This document shows, piece after piece, positions 26,056-38,714 of a stretch of 64,000 bases of DNA. The stretch is from Fratercula arctica. Taxonomy: Eukaryota; Chordata; Aves; Charadriiformes; Alcidae. The stretch spans positions 12,073,587-12,137,586 of the forward strand of contig CANTUZ010000002.1 of assembly GCA_947846985.1 (NCBI GenBank), in the 5' to 3' direction. The position numbers and the translations under genes were made by a program. The notes beneath the pieces are model-generated. The model did not search any database. It was given only the letters and a program-made list of their open reading frames with translations, and was not told the DNA's origin. Each line of letters begins with the position of its first letter. Within the stretch, counting starts at the first letter, position 1.

Positions 26056-26224
26056 CTTCAGTGATTCTGTTTGCGAACCGAGTCCCTTAGTACAAAGCTC
26101 CATGACCGAATAGGAACAAAAAGTGTCTCTCACTTTGTACTGACTCACGGCAAGAAGCCACAGAGCGGGATTGGTCTCCAGTTCTGAGGGAGGAATCAAG
26201 ATAGACTGGTGTCCTGAATAAACG
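26056..26224 (-). CDS. DIP2C: DIP2C exon W13 (second adenylate-forming domain)
   Basis: The 169-nt exon completes the split Ser codon from W12 (AG|C) and adds 56 codons, VYSGHQSILIPP to GLGSQTESLK (local residues 532-587). The region lies in the N-terminal subdomain between motifs A3 and A4. The stretch PPSELETNPALWLLAVSQYK and the CSYSVMELCTKGLG segment are typical of vertebrate DIP2, with the ETNPALWLLAVSQYK variant favouring the C paralogue. Acceptor CTTCACAG, donor AAG|GTGAGT. An unrelated downstream ORF in another frame is a shadow. Confidence 0.97.
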
Positions 26225-29200
26225 CTGTGAAGACACAAGATTCATTAACGCACACTAAACGCCTGTGTCCGCAGATGTTTACAAGCTATGGGGCACTAGA
26301 ATATAAAGTTTAACACAGCACTGGATGAGCCATGTAAGGTCTTACAGTGATCTACAGTAGTGTAACATGAAGTTAAACTCTTGTTTTTTGCTATACCTTC
26401 ATAGTCTATGAGGAATCATGAGGGATGCGGGCAGAACACGCTCCTAAAATACTAATTTACTCAAAATGCCCGTGGAATTTGCTGTTAGAACTGTACCGAA
26501 GAGAGCAAAATAGCTCGGTTATTAATGGTGCTAATAAACAGTATTATAATATCAACAAAAATTATGTGTTGCTGACAAATAATTAAGATTGAGTAATTAT
26601 CATTTTAAGATACCTTGATTAAAAGAGTACTTGATTGCTTAACATGGAAATAACCTCTCTCCTGCTGAGGCAAGCAAGAGGTTTGCAATCATTTTCAAGG
26701 GAGTAAATCTGGCCGAAATTTAACAACCCGTGTGGTTTTACATTTCTTCTGTGAAAGTTTTATGAACTTTTAAAACCCAAATATACTACATCTCTTGTTT
26801 ATTGGATACCCAGTGAGCATAAGTATTGAGAAAAGACACTTATCAGGGTCCCCTGAAGGAAACAATTATGTCAGAGCTAATTTCTCTGGTACACAAGAGT
26901 CTCCCCAAGGGAAAAAATATTCCCAATTTGATGTCTTTATTTCCCATGGGTCCTCATCGGTTCGCTCATCTCAGACAGGCAGATTTACCATCAATTTTAC
27001 AGTCCTCTCACATCTTTATTTGTGATTTGTAGACATTTCAAATTGGAACGGTCATAGCATAAAACCCCAAAATCATAGAAGTTCAGAGAAAGGACCATAA
27101 AGCCCCAGAGATTTATGATGCACACAAGAGAAATTCATTTGTGACTTGAAATGCCAGCCTGGTAAAGTACAGCTGACATTTTCAAAGCCAAGTGCCCGAG
27201 GTAAGACACGAAATGGAACTTTATTTTCAGGAATATGAGCATCTCTGTAACATTTGACATTAGGAAGAAGATACACACCTTTGCAGTTCTTGAAGATGGG
27301 CTGCTCACACAGCTTCCCTCCTTGGTGAGTGAGTGCCCCCACTCCCCCCAAACCCAGATGAGAGTGCTTTCAAAAGCTGTGCAGTTTATAACAAGGTTTG
27401 CGTGACCTGGATGTCTTTACTCGGTATGATAAAGGCATAAAAGGTGTACAAGTCCAGCCACAATGCCAGTTAATAATCCAAATAGTTTAGGTCTCTGCTG
27501 GAGTACGAGCCAGAGGATGTAATGGAATATATATCAACTACAGTTCAAATAATTTCATTTATCATACAGTAAAAATTTTATCTTAGACTGCTCATCCACA
27601 TTTATGCCATTCTTGATGATTCATGACCAGTGCCTTGCCACGAAGCGATGCGTTCTCGGATACAGTCAACGTAACGACTATAGCACGGGACGGTCAAATG
27701 AAGCATTATGCTTTTATGTTGCTTTTATGGAATCAGAATAAAGTATGACTGAACCTTGAGCATGTGCTTCATAAACATGTGAAAAGAGATGTTGGCAAAG
27801 TTAGCCAAGCCTGAAAGGACTATGCCCTGAGCTCAAGTGACAGATCAAACCAGCGAGGGAGTAGTAACAGTTTTTACTATAAATATTACTTCACTCTTTC
27901 CTTCTCAGCCAATTCTATGAAGTTTAGGGCCCCACAAACAACCAAGCCGTACAATCTGTCTGGTAAATACATAATTCTTACAAAGAGGAAGCTGTAACCG
28001 CTTCAGTAAGAACCTGGGACGGGCTCCAATCTGTACAAACACAGTAGACAGAGATTCAGCATCAAACCCTTTCCCCGTCCCTGAACTCCTCTAGTTGATG
28101 AAGCCAATATCAGGAGAAAAAAACCCACCCCTGCACAATAACAAACAAGCTGCCAGGGGGTCAGATGTGTGAGAATTATTACTCAGAACCACACTAAGAT
28201 CCCTTAAGTGCCATTTATTCAAATGGGCAGAACATCCCAAAATAAAAACAAAATCAAAAGAACAATCTTTATCCCTGTACTGAAAAGTGCCCACACAAAC
28301 TCCACAGTAATAAGGGAGGAAAAAGCTGCATTGCTTTCAGTAGAAGAACAGAAAATTGATTCCAAGTGCACTTTACCAAGAAATAGTCCACAATGGTGGA
28401 ATTTGGGAATACAAATTTACACCAAAGACAAATCTTTTCCCCCTTGGCAACATTAATGAGTGGGGGTGAACTGTCTCCCTCTCTTGATCAACTTACACTG
28501 GGCAAGTAAGAAAGATACTTGTGTTCGCTCTTAACCTCCCACCAAAAGCCATGCTGCAAAGCATGAGGATTTGGATGCAAAATAGCTGTATCTTCTCCAG
28601 ACTGAGGGGAAAAAAAAACCCTTATGATCAGATTTTGACTAAAAAAATCATTTTGATTAGACAGAAATAAATAAAGACGTTGCCAGTACCTTTTCTGAGT
28701 TTTCTAATCCCTCAGAAACACTGAGTTCAGAATTAAACTGCAGAGCAGCAGGAGTTATCTAGCAGGAAGGAAGCTTTCTGTAGTGCAGAACCTCAGACAC
28801 GTGCTGCTCTTGTCTACACAGTACATAAACCTACAGAAAGATGATACTATGCCTGGAAACTTGATGACCAACACAGGCTTTGCCTACTGAGCTGTGGTTT
28901 AGTAACCCATGCATATCATCTGATTTGCTAGAGCAGTTGGTGGAGCCAGGAGAAGAACTACAAAGACGTGCTTCTGGGGCAAATGTGCCAGCACCACAGC
29001 TGAAGTGGTTTATGCAGCACCTGGCCACCACGATGTCAATCAGAACCTGGCTCACCTCCCCGAATCAATCTCGGAAACATTATGCAGGTTTTCTGGATCA
29101 CTCCAAGCAACAAAATGTTCCTGGTAGCCACATACTCTTGCAAATTCGCAGACTTTATACTACCATGTTAACCCCTGAGAAGTTGTATGTCACCAATGTT

Positions 29201-29451
29201 TTGATGGAGAGAAGCTTAGAAACAAAAGATACTCCCTTGCATAGCTGGCTGAAACATTTCTACCACTACAGTAGTTTCAAATCACTGTGAGATGTTCGAG
29301 GGTGTTGGCTTAGTACGGATGTCAGCAACCAAGCAGAGAACCACACGCTTGAACAGACTGCAGTTGTGGAAGGCTGCTCTGGAGATGCTGGATAAAGCTA
29401 GATACGGTCCCAAACCTATAGGAAGTTCTGTCAACGATGCCTCTATGTAAT

Positions 29452-29513
29452 TCTAGGTATGGCAGACATGTCTATTAGGTACATCTAGTTATGGTACTTT
29501 CTAGATATGGTAG
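29452..29513. repeat. Irregular short tandem array (TCTAG-TATGG motif)
   Basis: TCTAGGTATGGCAG, TCTATTAGGTACA, TCTAGTTATGGTAC and TCTAGATATGGTAG follow each other over about 60 bp. The units are imperfect and of unequal spacing, so it is a weak repeat. Confidence 0.4.
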
Positions 29514-32500
29514 AGTTCATCCTGAAACTGAGGGACTGAACAAAGACAGTTCCATCTCACCTTGAAATACAAGTCATCAAGAGATGGTTAAGCTGTCAGC
29601 TTTGCTAGTCTCATACTGGAAGCAACAAAATTGTGTTGGACACTGTGGCATCAGGGGGATCAGATGGGATATGAGGAAAAGCTGGGGGCTTAAATATAAA
29701 TTGTAGCAGCCAAAATTACCGTTCTGAAATTGCAATATATGATATATTAGAGTAGGCACAAGAATTTAGTTATATAAATACTGGGAAGGAAACTGAAGCA
29801 AGATTCTTTCTTCCATGGCTGTAGAAATTTGTTGTCATGAAAGTAACTCCATCTCCTGATACAACTCTTGCAACAGGAGACGACACAGTGCAGAACTGCA
29901 GAGACTATCTGACAGACCTGGACATCTGTTTACCAGTCTCCACCATTTTTAGAAAATGCAAAAGGAGTAGGTTAAACAGAAGACAACAAAGGAGAGTGAC
30001 TACAGAGCATCCCTGCATCATCTTGTCACAATGACTTTTGGGACGCAGACGCAGAGTGAAAGGCAGTGTTAGCTGAGGTGGGAGATCACCTTTTAGAAAT
30101 GCTGTCTTCCTTCAGGGGACTGCAAAGCAATCTGGGGGAAACAAAAGTATCCACGCGGTGGACAAAGCCTTGGATTTTGGCAGTAAGTGAAGAGCCTTGT
30201 CTGCCTGCACTGAGCAAGGGCTGCCCAAGGACAGGAACACTCAAGTTAAATGCACCAGGATGTATTTTGGTATGACGGTGCCATCTGATCACAACACCGG
30301 TTCCACTGCCTGGTAGGCTGCTTTGGCAGCATATGGAGATGCCTGGAAGGACATCTTGGCAATTAACTGTTCCACTGAATCAAAGATTTACCCCATGTTG
30401 TGCTGAGGAATATTAACAGTAAAGTCTGAGGTTTTATTGTAGTTCCAGAAACTTAAGCAGAGCAATAAATGCTGACAAATGGCAACTGCAATTTGCAATT
30501 GCATTCTGGCAGGCCACTGACCCGCCGCTGCCCTTACTTCTGGTGTCCTCAGGTGGTATGAGCTGCTTTCCCACTGAACTGCAGGAGGCAGGCAGGTACT
30601 GCTGAGTCTTCTAAGTATATGCACTTAGTTTCTGCATTTCTACAGATGATATTTGACACTTGATGATGAGGGACGTGCATGGGAACTGGGCATCTGGTAG
30701 AGCCTGAAATAATTGAGTTGCCACATCCATGATCCGAAGTCCATGAAAAGAGTGCACGCTGAGGGAACCTGAATGGGACTGAGCGAAAGCCTTCACAATC
30801 ATCTGGACCAGAGCCTGTAGGAAGCACGGTACAGGCCCCAGATGACAGTGTTTGGGCATATGTCTGGCCTAGTCTTCAGAGGACTTGGACCAAAATTAAA
30901 TCTTCAGTTCTGGAGATCCAGTATGCTCACAAAAAAAAGAGGCTTTTGGAGAACAAGTAAAGGACCTCACACCACCTGCAGAGTCTAAAGATGCCCAGCT
31001 GGCATACAGTGCACTAACAGCATGACTGCACATGGTAAGCAGATAAGCAATCAGTACTGGAGAGACAGAGATACCTCACAAAGAAGTTTACCTAACGTAG
31101 AGCAAAAGGGATCATTGTGTAGGGCGTGCAGATTTCTCCAGAAAGGAAAAGATCTCACCAATAAATTTTGATAGGTTTCTGGTGCTGAGAATAGGTCCAG
31201 TCTTTACAACTTTCAGATCAGAGTGCTGGGAGGCGGTGAGAGCAGTGCCATCACCCAGCACTCTGCTTTAACTCAAGCTCTGGTGTTGGTACCCCAATCA
31301 GATACCCGTAAGTCTCTGGTTAACACTGAAATGCCAGTATTTTGTTCCTGTAGTGCCTGCACCACCTGCTGGGATAGTGCTGTCTGCCCAGAACGAGAGC
31401 CAGAGGTTAAATTGAACTTCTTGTTTCTTCAAAAGGCTTTAACCTCCCCCTTTCAGAGACGTGTTTCAGCAATCTCTGAGCCTCACAAGGGAAGCTTTCT
31501 AACATGGCTCCAGGCTGCTCCTGGGCACTTCTGAACTGATGTGTAACTTCTCATTGGGAAGCGTGCTGTTGATGGCTCCTGAGCACAAAGACATCGCACA
31601 GCAGCACCAGGTGTGGGAATCTTACAGTCACTTGGTGGAACTTGGGGTGCTCATGGCCATTTCAACACCAAGTCCCTTTATCTAGACACTTAAAGCAGAT
31701 GAGTAAGTTTTAAAAATTGGTTATGTTCATATCTTTCACTTTCCATGTCAGAATTATCCTTTTCTGATGTGGCATTTAGGCTTCTTTATGTAGGTTTGCC
31801 TTTATTTTGCTATAAATGGGCTGGAAATAGGGTGAAATGCTCACAAGATATCTTCAAGTTAGCCTAAAAAGCCTAACAATAGTTATTGAGTCCTAGCACA
31901 CTGAAGTTTTCTACAATGCAGTTCTCATGCTAATGCTGCAATTCCTTGCTTGCTTCTTGCACAGTTCCACCTGTTTGCTTAACAAGAAACCTTGCAGTCT
32001 CTTGCTGCAGAGGTTACCCAGCAGCACCACTGGGGACTTCAGCTCACAGCTATGGAACAGTGACCGCAGGAGCAGCACAGGAGAAAGCAACTTCACTGCA
32101 TCTTACCTGGAAAACCTTCCCAGGACCATTTTATAGCATTCACGCTATTTATTACATGACCACTGTGGACCAGAAAATTCAGTTCCTCTGGTCCAGTCTG
32201 TGTCTTACTGACTTGCGCTATTGCACTCTTAGTGTTTGAGAACATATTTAAAATTTAGTTGAAATTATTAATGCATTTAATTTTAATTTCAGGAAGGACA
32301 ATTCTATCTTCCAGTAGTAAAAGTAGAGCTGCAATATGGGTTGGCTTAGCTGGGCTAAAATGGAGGGAAAATTCTTATTCTGTTGCATCACTCAGCAACT
32401 ATCAACTAAGTAAATCCTCACTAATGAACTGTAGAATGCTCTATTCTGCCCCAGAGTGAGCAGAATTAAGGCAGCGACATCTTAATTTCAGGAAGCATTT

Positions 32501-34861
32501 TTGAACAATGGGATTTTTTATTTTTAATTTTTTACAGTGGAGGACACTTTTTTTTTCTTTTAAAGAATGTAATACATTTTAAAATGTAATGCAATGCAAT
32601 TCAGAATACTAGGATCACCGTCTCGTAATGGATAAATGACATTATTGAAGAGAAAAACGCAAGAATAATATATTCTTTATTGAGTCATTAGTAAGAACCT
32701 GTTAAAATTAGGCAGTCTGGGGTCTGTGAACTCACGTGGGGCTGATGACTGCCGCCACACCCAGGACATGCTGTTCAATGACAAAGGTTCCAAGGAAACC
32801 CTGCTGGAGCATGCAGCCAGTTTAGAGGGAACGTGGTCAATCCCATTTTTTTTAAAATGTATTGCTCTGCTTTGCAAGGTTTCTTTTCTTTATTATTTTA
32901 TACCCTTTAGGCCATAAAATAATAAATTTTTAAAAAGAAAAACTTTGCAAAACTACGCAATATACTCTAAACTTACCAAAGGGCTGGCTCCATGCTCCAG
33001 CAGCTTTCCTAAGTAGCTTTGACCTCACAGAATGGGGCATTCTGGGGTACCGCAGTGGAGCAGGCCAGCACAACGTCTAAGCACCTACAACGGGGATAAA
33101 ATGTTAGTTTTTCTTTCATTCCTTAGTCAATGCCTCCTTTGGTCTAGTTAATAAAGGGATTAAAATGTACTTGTCATTTTAACCGCACCCAGCACAGGAG
33201 GTCGCCTTCTCTTCCTGCTGGGCTCCTAAAACGAAGACTTCCTATTTAACTCTCAAAACCCCCTAACTGATCAAAAATTGAAGATCTAACTTCATTTCCA
33301 TACACCATAAGAAGTATTAATTTAGTTAATGGGAGTGGTGACAGACAATCACAACTTTACAGTAGAATCCTCTGAGGTAGAAATCTGGGCTGTAAAATTC
33401 TGGGGAGGATTTGGGTATGTTAAACTACAAAGAGTAGTTGCAAAGTTTTAAGTTATGAAGAGTAAGAGTCTAATAATCTCCAGGATGTATTTTTTGCTAT
33501 CACATCAGATAATACTAATTTCTAAAATAGTAATGGAATGGAAATTAAGTTTGTAAGTGGAATTAATGAAGCTGTATCTGATGTCAGCTTTCTCTAAATG
33601 ACAGTCGCAATTCAAGCAGACTGCAAATTTTCTGGTTTTATAGGAACAGGAGATCAGTGGCAAAGAAGAGATTGACACGAATGTTTACAAGATTAGAGTG
33701 TTGCTGGCCTGATCTCAGCTCCTTCAGCTCCCTTGTTTCCTTTTTCTTCTTTGAAAAAGCTATAAAATTTTCTATTCCTTCTACAAGCTACAGAGGGGCA
33801 CAGACCTTGATTGCTTTCTCCCAGAGGCTCACTACCTTATTCACTTGCCAGTCATAATCTTCTCCTCCTAAAAGGCTGAACACTATCAGTATTGGGAAGG
33901 ACCTAAGGGAAGCAAATGCTTATTTGTTGCAAATACAGTTCTGGAAGAACAAAAATTTCTGTATTCAGGAGGGCCAGAGGCACCACAAAGTACTCGAGTT
34001 TTGGACAGGTCAACATTTATCTGCATTTTATGGCTCTATTGTGATGTCTCACAGAAGTTATTCTTGGATGCTCCATGTCCCAACATTATCCCATACAATA
34101 ACACACTCCTCAGCTGAACTCTCCTATGGTGCTCTACAGCCCTTCCCTGCTCTCACCGAATGCACCATGGCACATTTAGCCCTCAGCAGAGAGGAGGTCT
34201 AACAGTGTTGACATCAGGGCATGATGGAACACATAAATCTATAAAAGAAATATTCAGCTGACTTAAAAAGTTAACATTTTAAAAAGTTACCTTAAGCAGA
34301 GTTATGTAACTAAAACCTCAAAATTTCTGAAAGTTTTTCTGAGTCTTTTTGCAGCCTCAATATTGTTGGGGAAATAGCACATTGAAAAAAAAAATTTTCA
34401 AAACAAAGAAATCTCTAATCCCCATGGAAAATCTGAAATCATTTTAGGGCAAGTATAGTTTAAATCAAGAAGGACTGACCAAGAATGAACAAGACAATAC
34501 TGTTAATCTTTGGCCCATTTAATATTTAATAACAAATGTTTTGAAAGGGCAACAAACCAGGCCAATAGCCTACTTTAAAATAAACAATACTTGCTGAAAA
34601 CAAATTGTTGCAGTTGTTATCAAATAATGCTTCTTTCAGGTATTTAGTAAATTGGTAAAAAGTTTATCCAGAGTATTTTTGTTGACCTCCATTATCTTCA
34701 TTTTAGTAACTAAAAATAGCAGTACTGCTAACATCAAAGAACTTTCTATGGAGGGAGCAAAGATGTCAGACTCCTGTCACTCTAAGATTTCTTCATAAAA
34801 ATGTGCTCCATTAACACCCTGATAGCTCTTTCCCTTTGCCTCTGCATCAACCCAGCTAACT

Positions 34862-34905
34862 TAAAAAAAAAAAAAAAGAAAGAAAGAATGAAAGAAAGAA
34901 AGAAA
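34862..34905 (+). repeat. Poly(A) plus (GAAA)n microsatellite
   Basis: About 15 A are followed by repeated GAAA units with one GAATGAAA interruption. It is a simple repeat in an intron. Confidence 0.9.
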
Positions 34906-35512
34906 TTGATAGAACTGCTTTCAGTACTGAACTGTAACTTCCCTGGAGTATAGAGATTGACAGAATTGTTAAATTTCTAAAGTTCTTATTAACAAAAAAA
35001 GCTGATACATATTTCACCAGAAATATTTTTTCTGATAGCTTTGCTACAGCCATAGAAGTCCCCTTCTGCAAGAAAACACACTTCCACGTCTCTGCAAAAA
35101 TCACAGCCATAAGTCCTGCAAATGAGGAAGCCCCCGATATCTACTCGTGCTTTCAGATTAGGGAATGACAAAGGGAAACCACTTTCTTAAGGTAATATTG
35201 GTAGAGCGCTGCCTTCATCAAATAGAACTAGCCAGACTCTGCAGAAACAGCAGTAAAACAGCAGGAGGTCAATGAGCAGCTGTGTTGATGCTCTGCACTC
35301 TTAAGTCTAAATACCTATGCCCGTGCCCAAAACTCAAAGAAAGCACATTCTGTGTACAGCACTCTCCACAGAGCTTCCAGCAATTCCAATTGCCTATGTC
35401 AGTCCCAGAGGTATCGTCTGTTCTTCCCATCCTTTTATCACTCACATCATCTGGTTTGTTGTGTTATAGTACAATGGAAACGGTATTTCAAAAGGTTGAG
35501 GAGAAACCTCAC

Positions 35513-35643
35513 CTGCAGAGGCACCAGAGGACAAACCCAAGTCCACAGTAGGGGTCCAAGCAGATAGCGACTTCTCTGGAGGGATAAAGCTCACACTGCA
35601 GCTTAATAGAACGACAAAAGGCACTAGTGGCTGCATGAGACAT
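35513..35643 (-). CDS. DIP2C: DIP2C exon W12 (second adenylate-forming domain)
   Basis: The 131-nt exon starts exactly at MSHAATSAFCRSIKLQCELY and ends in ...GFVLWCLC plus two bases of a Ser codon (local residues 488-531). MSHAA directly continues the A3-like motif of W11, where acyl-CoA-synthetase-type enzymes have a 'GV..SH' ending. DPYCGLGF is a DIP2 signature. The internal methionine is not a start: the frame is continuous from W11 through phase 0. Acceptor CTTTCAG, donor CAG|GTGAGG. Confidence 0.97.
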
Positions 35644-38376
35644 CTGAAAGACAACAGCAAAGTAATTAAAATGATCAACTATGTCATTCGGAAGGCTCAT
35701 TCCCCAACTGCGCCAAGTGCTTAAATAAGTTACAGGATAAAGAAAACAAATAAATATTGACTTTGTGCTCAGTGTAAACACACATGTAATTTATATCTAA
35801 GAAAACATAATTTTCCTTCAAGAGGGTATCCAAATAACCGTGAAAGGGGAGGGGAGACAGAATGAATGATAAGTCTGAAGTGATTTAGGGAGAAATCTCT
35901 GAGTGGTTTAAAGATGTGCTCCAAGCTGTACGCAAAGCTAATGATAATGAGCTAAGCTTTCTGCAAGAACAAAGGAATGAATGACTGCAGGTTCTGAATG
36001 AACTATTTCGTTGATCATCAGTAACATATTTCTAAGTACATATTTCTTAATACAATAAATAAAAAATGCCAATGCACTTTTTAAACTGAAGAGGATTTTG
36101 CAAAACAGTACTAAGGACCTAATCATTCAGTGATAAAGATCCCCAATAAACTTAGAAAAGGTTCTGTAAAATGTCTCCATGTTATCCAGCTCCTAACTGA
36201 GAAACAGGCTGTTAAAATATTGGTAAGAAAGCTCTCAGAGATAAAACAAGCAGAAAATAGAAACAAAAAGCCTGATCAAAAGGAAATTCTTCTGTTTTTC
36301 TAGTGTTAGGAGGCTTCCTACACTCACCCATCCTGGCTTAGAAGTTCTAACTACAGTGGGAACAGAATTACATCTTTTAATCTTTGTCCTCTCTGTTAAT
36401 AACAAGAAAGATACCCGTGTAAGAAATATGGACTAACTATAGGATTTAACTCATCTAACCTTTGATCTCTGCCACATACTGAGCTACTTGCCTTATATAC
36501 TGTTAGAGTCAATGAACGGGAACAGGCACTTGGAAGGTAAAATTTATTCGACCTTAAGGTAAACAGGGGAATAAACCTCCAGAAGTGCCTTTTTTGCCAT
36601 TGCTAGTGAGAGCCGTAACTGAGGCTGGACATGTTCCAAGTGATGCAAAAGGAGCAGCTCAAAACAGGTATTCACAGAGTGACCACCTGCAGTTTGCAGA
36701 GATTAATTCTACTCCAGTTGAATCAAGACCACTTTTTCACACAGGATTAAACAGAACTCTGTAGGGCCAGAACTGGTGTTATTCTGTGAATTTTTACATC
36801 ATACTGTGTGCAAGCTATTGAAAAAGCTGAGGGTAAACGTAAGAGGAATCTACCACTTCCAAAGTGATTACAAAGCATTTATCGACTTTTCAGAAGCCAC
36901 AGAAGTTGTTTAGCCATTTTTTTAATTTAGCACCACTCATTATGAATATAAGCCTTGTGGCCTCTTATGATCCTTTTGTAATTAATTTACCACTAATAGT
37001 GATCTAGTAGATGGCAACTGTTTACATAAACCTGCTGAGTCAGTGATCTCGAGGCTTCATGATACAGATACCAGAAGCTAATAAAACGTTTCTTGACAGA
37101 TTTATCTGGATTTCCCTTTAGCCACATTAACAAAAGGCTGGTCGACTTGCCTGACTATCTTTGAAGCACAGTTAGTAGTCGTTTCTGCAAGTCTGATAAG
37201 GTGGAATTCAGACCTGATTTAATATGGATGACTGCATCTGAAACAACCATTTAAGGCTCCCTTTAGAAGAAATAAAGACTTATGTGACATTCACCCCACT
37301 CAAAAATAGCTACTTCAGATAAGTCAGAGAAATTACACTCTAAAAATCCCTGCTTGTCTCTGTTGATTATTGAGGAGCCCAATGACTAGCCCACACCTGC
37401 AGGCATTGTAGCTATTTAAAGTTAGATTAAATGGATCTTGCAGGAGCATCCAATATGGGACCATCAACCAGCTCAGCCATTTAACCTTGGGCTGGTCACT
37501 TCACTGGTCTGTGCTTCAAATTCTCCATCTGAAAATGGGGGAAATGATGCTTTCTTTGTTTATAAAGTGTGCTGACAGCTTCTAAAAATAGATGGATGAT
37601 GCCAAAGAGTACGAGGAATTCAATACAGGCTGTAAGTGTGATACGTCAGCAGAGACTGCTGAAGTAATCATAATCCTTGGATATGCAGCAGATAGGAGTA
37701 AGGAAGTAACAGGTAAGAATTAGAGAGTGATTTTAACTATGCTTGTGTGGAATAATATACAAGTTAGCAGCTAGGTAAAACAGCTTTGATGAACTATGGC
37801 TAGAGGGTTGGAGAAAATAGCAGAACAGAGATTTAAAGAGCTCAAGATGCCTGAGCTCATCAAACAAATACATCAATTAATTTTTTGCTGCTACTCTAGT
37901 ATTGTATTAGGTGAATATACCAGAGATACCAGCAGTTCCCTTAATCGCATGAAGAAGAGAATATTGAAAACCAATGGCAAGCAGCTGAGTTGCAATAAGG
38001 AGGAAACAATGCATGGGCACTGGAGGAAGTAGAAAAAAGGATGACTGAGTCTCATTTCCTTCTTAAAATGGAAAAAAGAGATGCATCAGTTGAAGAATGC
38101 TTCAGGCACACAAGCAAGTGGGCTATCCATGGGGGTATGGGAATGGAAGTTTTAGTCTGAGGAGGAGGAGGAGAGGGGCTAAACTCGCCACACACAGTAC
38201 TGTAGTGACTACAGAAGAACTAATTTAATGTTAATGGAATCAAGTAATGACTGCAAGTGAGAAAGCAATTCAATTTCTATTACCAAAAATCAAGAGGAGT
38301 TACAAATCAGAAGCAATGTACCACCTGCCAGCCAGGCATGACAGCAGGAATGCCAGCTTTAACAAGAAGTCCCTAC
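35644..38376 (-). other. DIP2C: Intron W11-W12 (2,733 bp)
   Basis: Contains one MIR-like SINE (see entry). The rest, including a 78-codon plus ORF at 37796-38032, is unrecognised intronic sequence. Confidence 0.85.
37480..37600 (+). mobile_element. MIR-family SINE fragment
   Basis: AACCTTGGGCTGGTCACTTC, then TCTGTGCTTCAAATTCTCCA, then ATCTGAAAATGGGGGAAATG, then a degenerate 'aaagtgtgctgacag' follow the MIR consensus order (gggcaagtcactt, gcctcagtttcctcatctgtaaaatgggg, aaagcgctttga). It is an old amniote SINE. The 5' end could extend left to about 37400. Confidence 0.72.
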
Positions 38377-38486
38377 CTTTACCCCTGCTAGCATGCCAGT
38401 TGTGGAGACACTGAAGTCAAGGTAAGCAAGCGTTTCAGGGTTAGAAGGTTTGTAGATCTGTGCAGGCCGCTTCTTTGGCAAATCGT
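38377..38486 (-). CDS. DIP2C: DIP2C exon W11 (A3-like motif)
   Basis: The 110-nt exon completes the split Asp codon and encodes DLPKKRPAQIYKPSNPETLA followed by YLDFSVSTTGMLAGVK (local residues 452-487). LDFSVSTTGMLAGVK occupies the place of the A3 phosphate-binding loop of adenylate-forming enzymes (consensus like YTSGSTGxPKGV). The TTG...GVK core is kept while the first glycine/serine pattern is changed, as known for the family. Acceptor TTCACTAG, donor AAG|GTAGGG. An ORF in the same frame reads through the 116-bp upstream intron. Confidence 0.97.
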
Positions 38487-38602
38487 CTAGTGAAAACAGA
38501 GAAAGAAAATGTGTGTATCTTACTCCCATGACAGGTAGACCTCTGAGTGCTTGACAAATACAGTGATAAAAGACACAGAGGTCCCCCAGCCTTAGCACTC
38601 AC
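38487..38602 (-). other. DIP2C: Intron W10-W11 (116 bp, shortest)
   Basis: Bounded by CAG|GTGAGT and TTTTCACTAG. Retention would meet a stop after three codons in the W10 frame (GGT GAG TGC TAA). In the W11 frame the intron is open from a methionine at 38598. Confidence 0.93.
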
Positions 38603-38714
38603 CTGTATCTAGTACCGGAGGCCATGTTCTGACATCCACTGCTGCTGCCGCCTCTCGTGATCGTAACAATTTACATATTAATTGTGTAGTCATTAAGCAG
38701 GCAGAGCGGCTCAC
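38603..38714 (-). CDS. DIP2C: DIP2C exon W10 (second adenylate-forming domain)
   Basis: The 112-nt exon encodes VSRSACLMTTQLICKLLRSR, EAAAAVDVRTWPPVLDT and one base of an Asp codon (local residues 414-451). It follows MIVE of W9. REAAAAVDVRTWP is very conserved in DIP2 proteins and SRSACLMTTQLICK is DIP2C-like. The exon continues in the track only as a cryptic fragment because it has no ATG in frame at its start. Acceptor ATTCCTAG, donor CAG|GTGAGT. Confidence 0.96.

Larger units (their letters stand above)
26225..35512 (-). other. DIP2C: Intron W12-W13 (9,288 bp)
   Basis: The largest fully contained intron. It has a GAAA microsatellite and a short irregular repeat, listed separately. A 136-codon plus-strand ORF (28880-29290) begins with MPTELWFSNPC and has no recognised family. 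Near 27069-27093 the phrase AATCATAGAAGTTCAGAGAA may be a worn CR1 tail. Nothing else is recognisable. Confidence 0.8.

Noticed and set aside
27060..27100. AATCATAGAAGTTCAGAG phrase as a CR1 tail
   Set aside because: Only about 25 bases of similarity without the following CR1 3' UTR; too weak to call.
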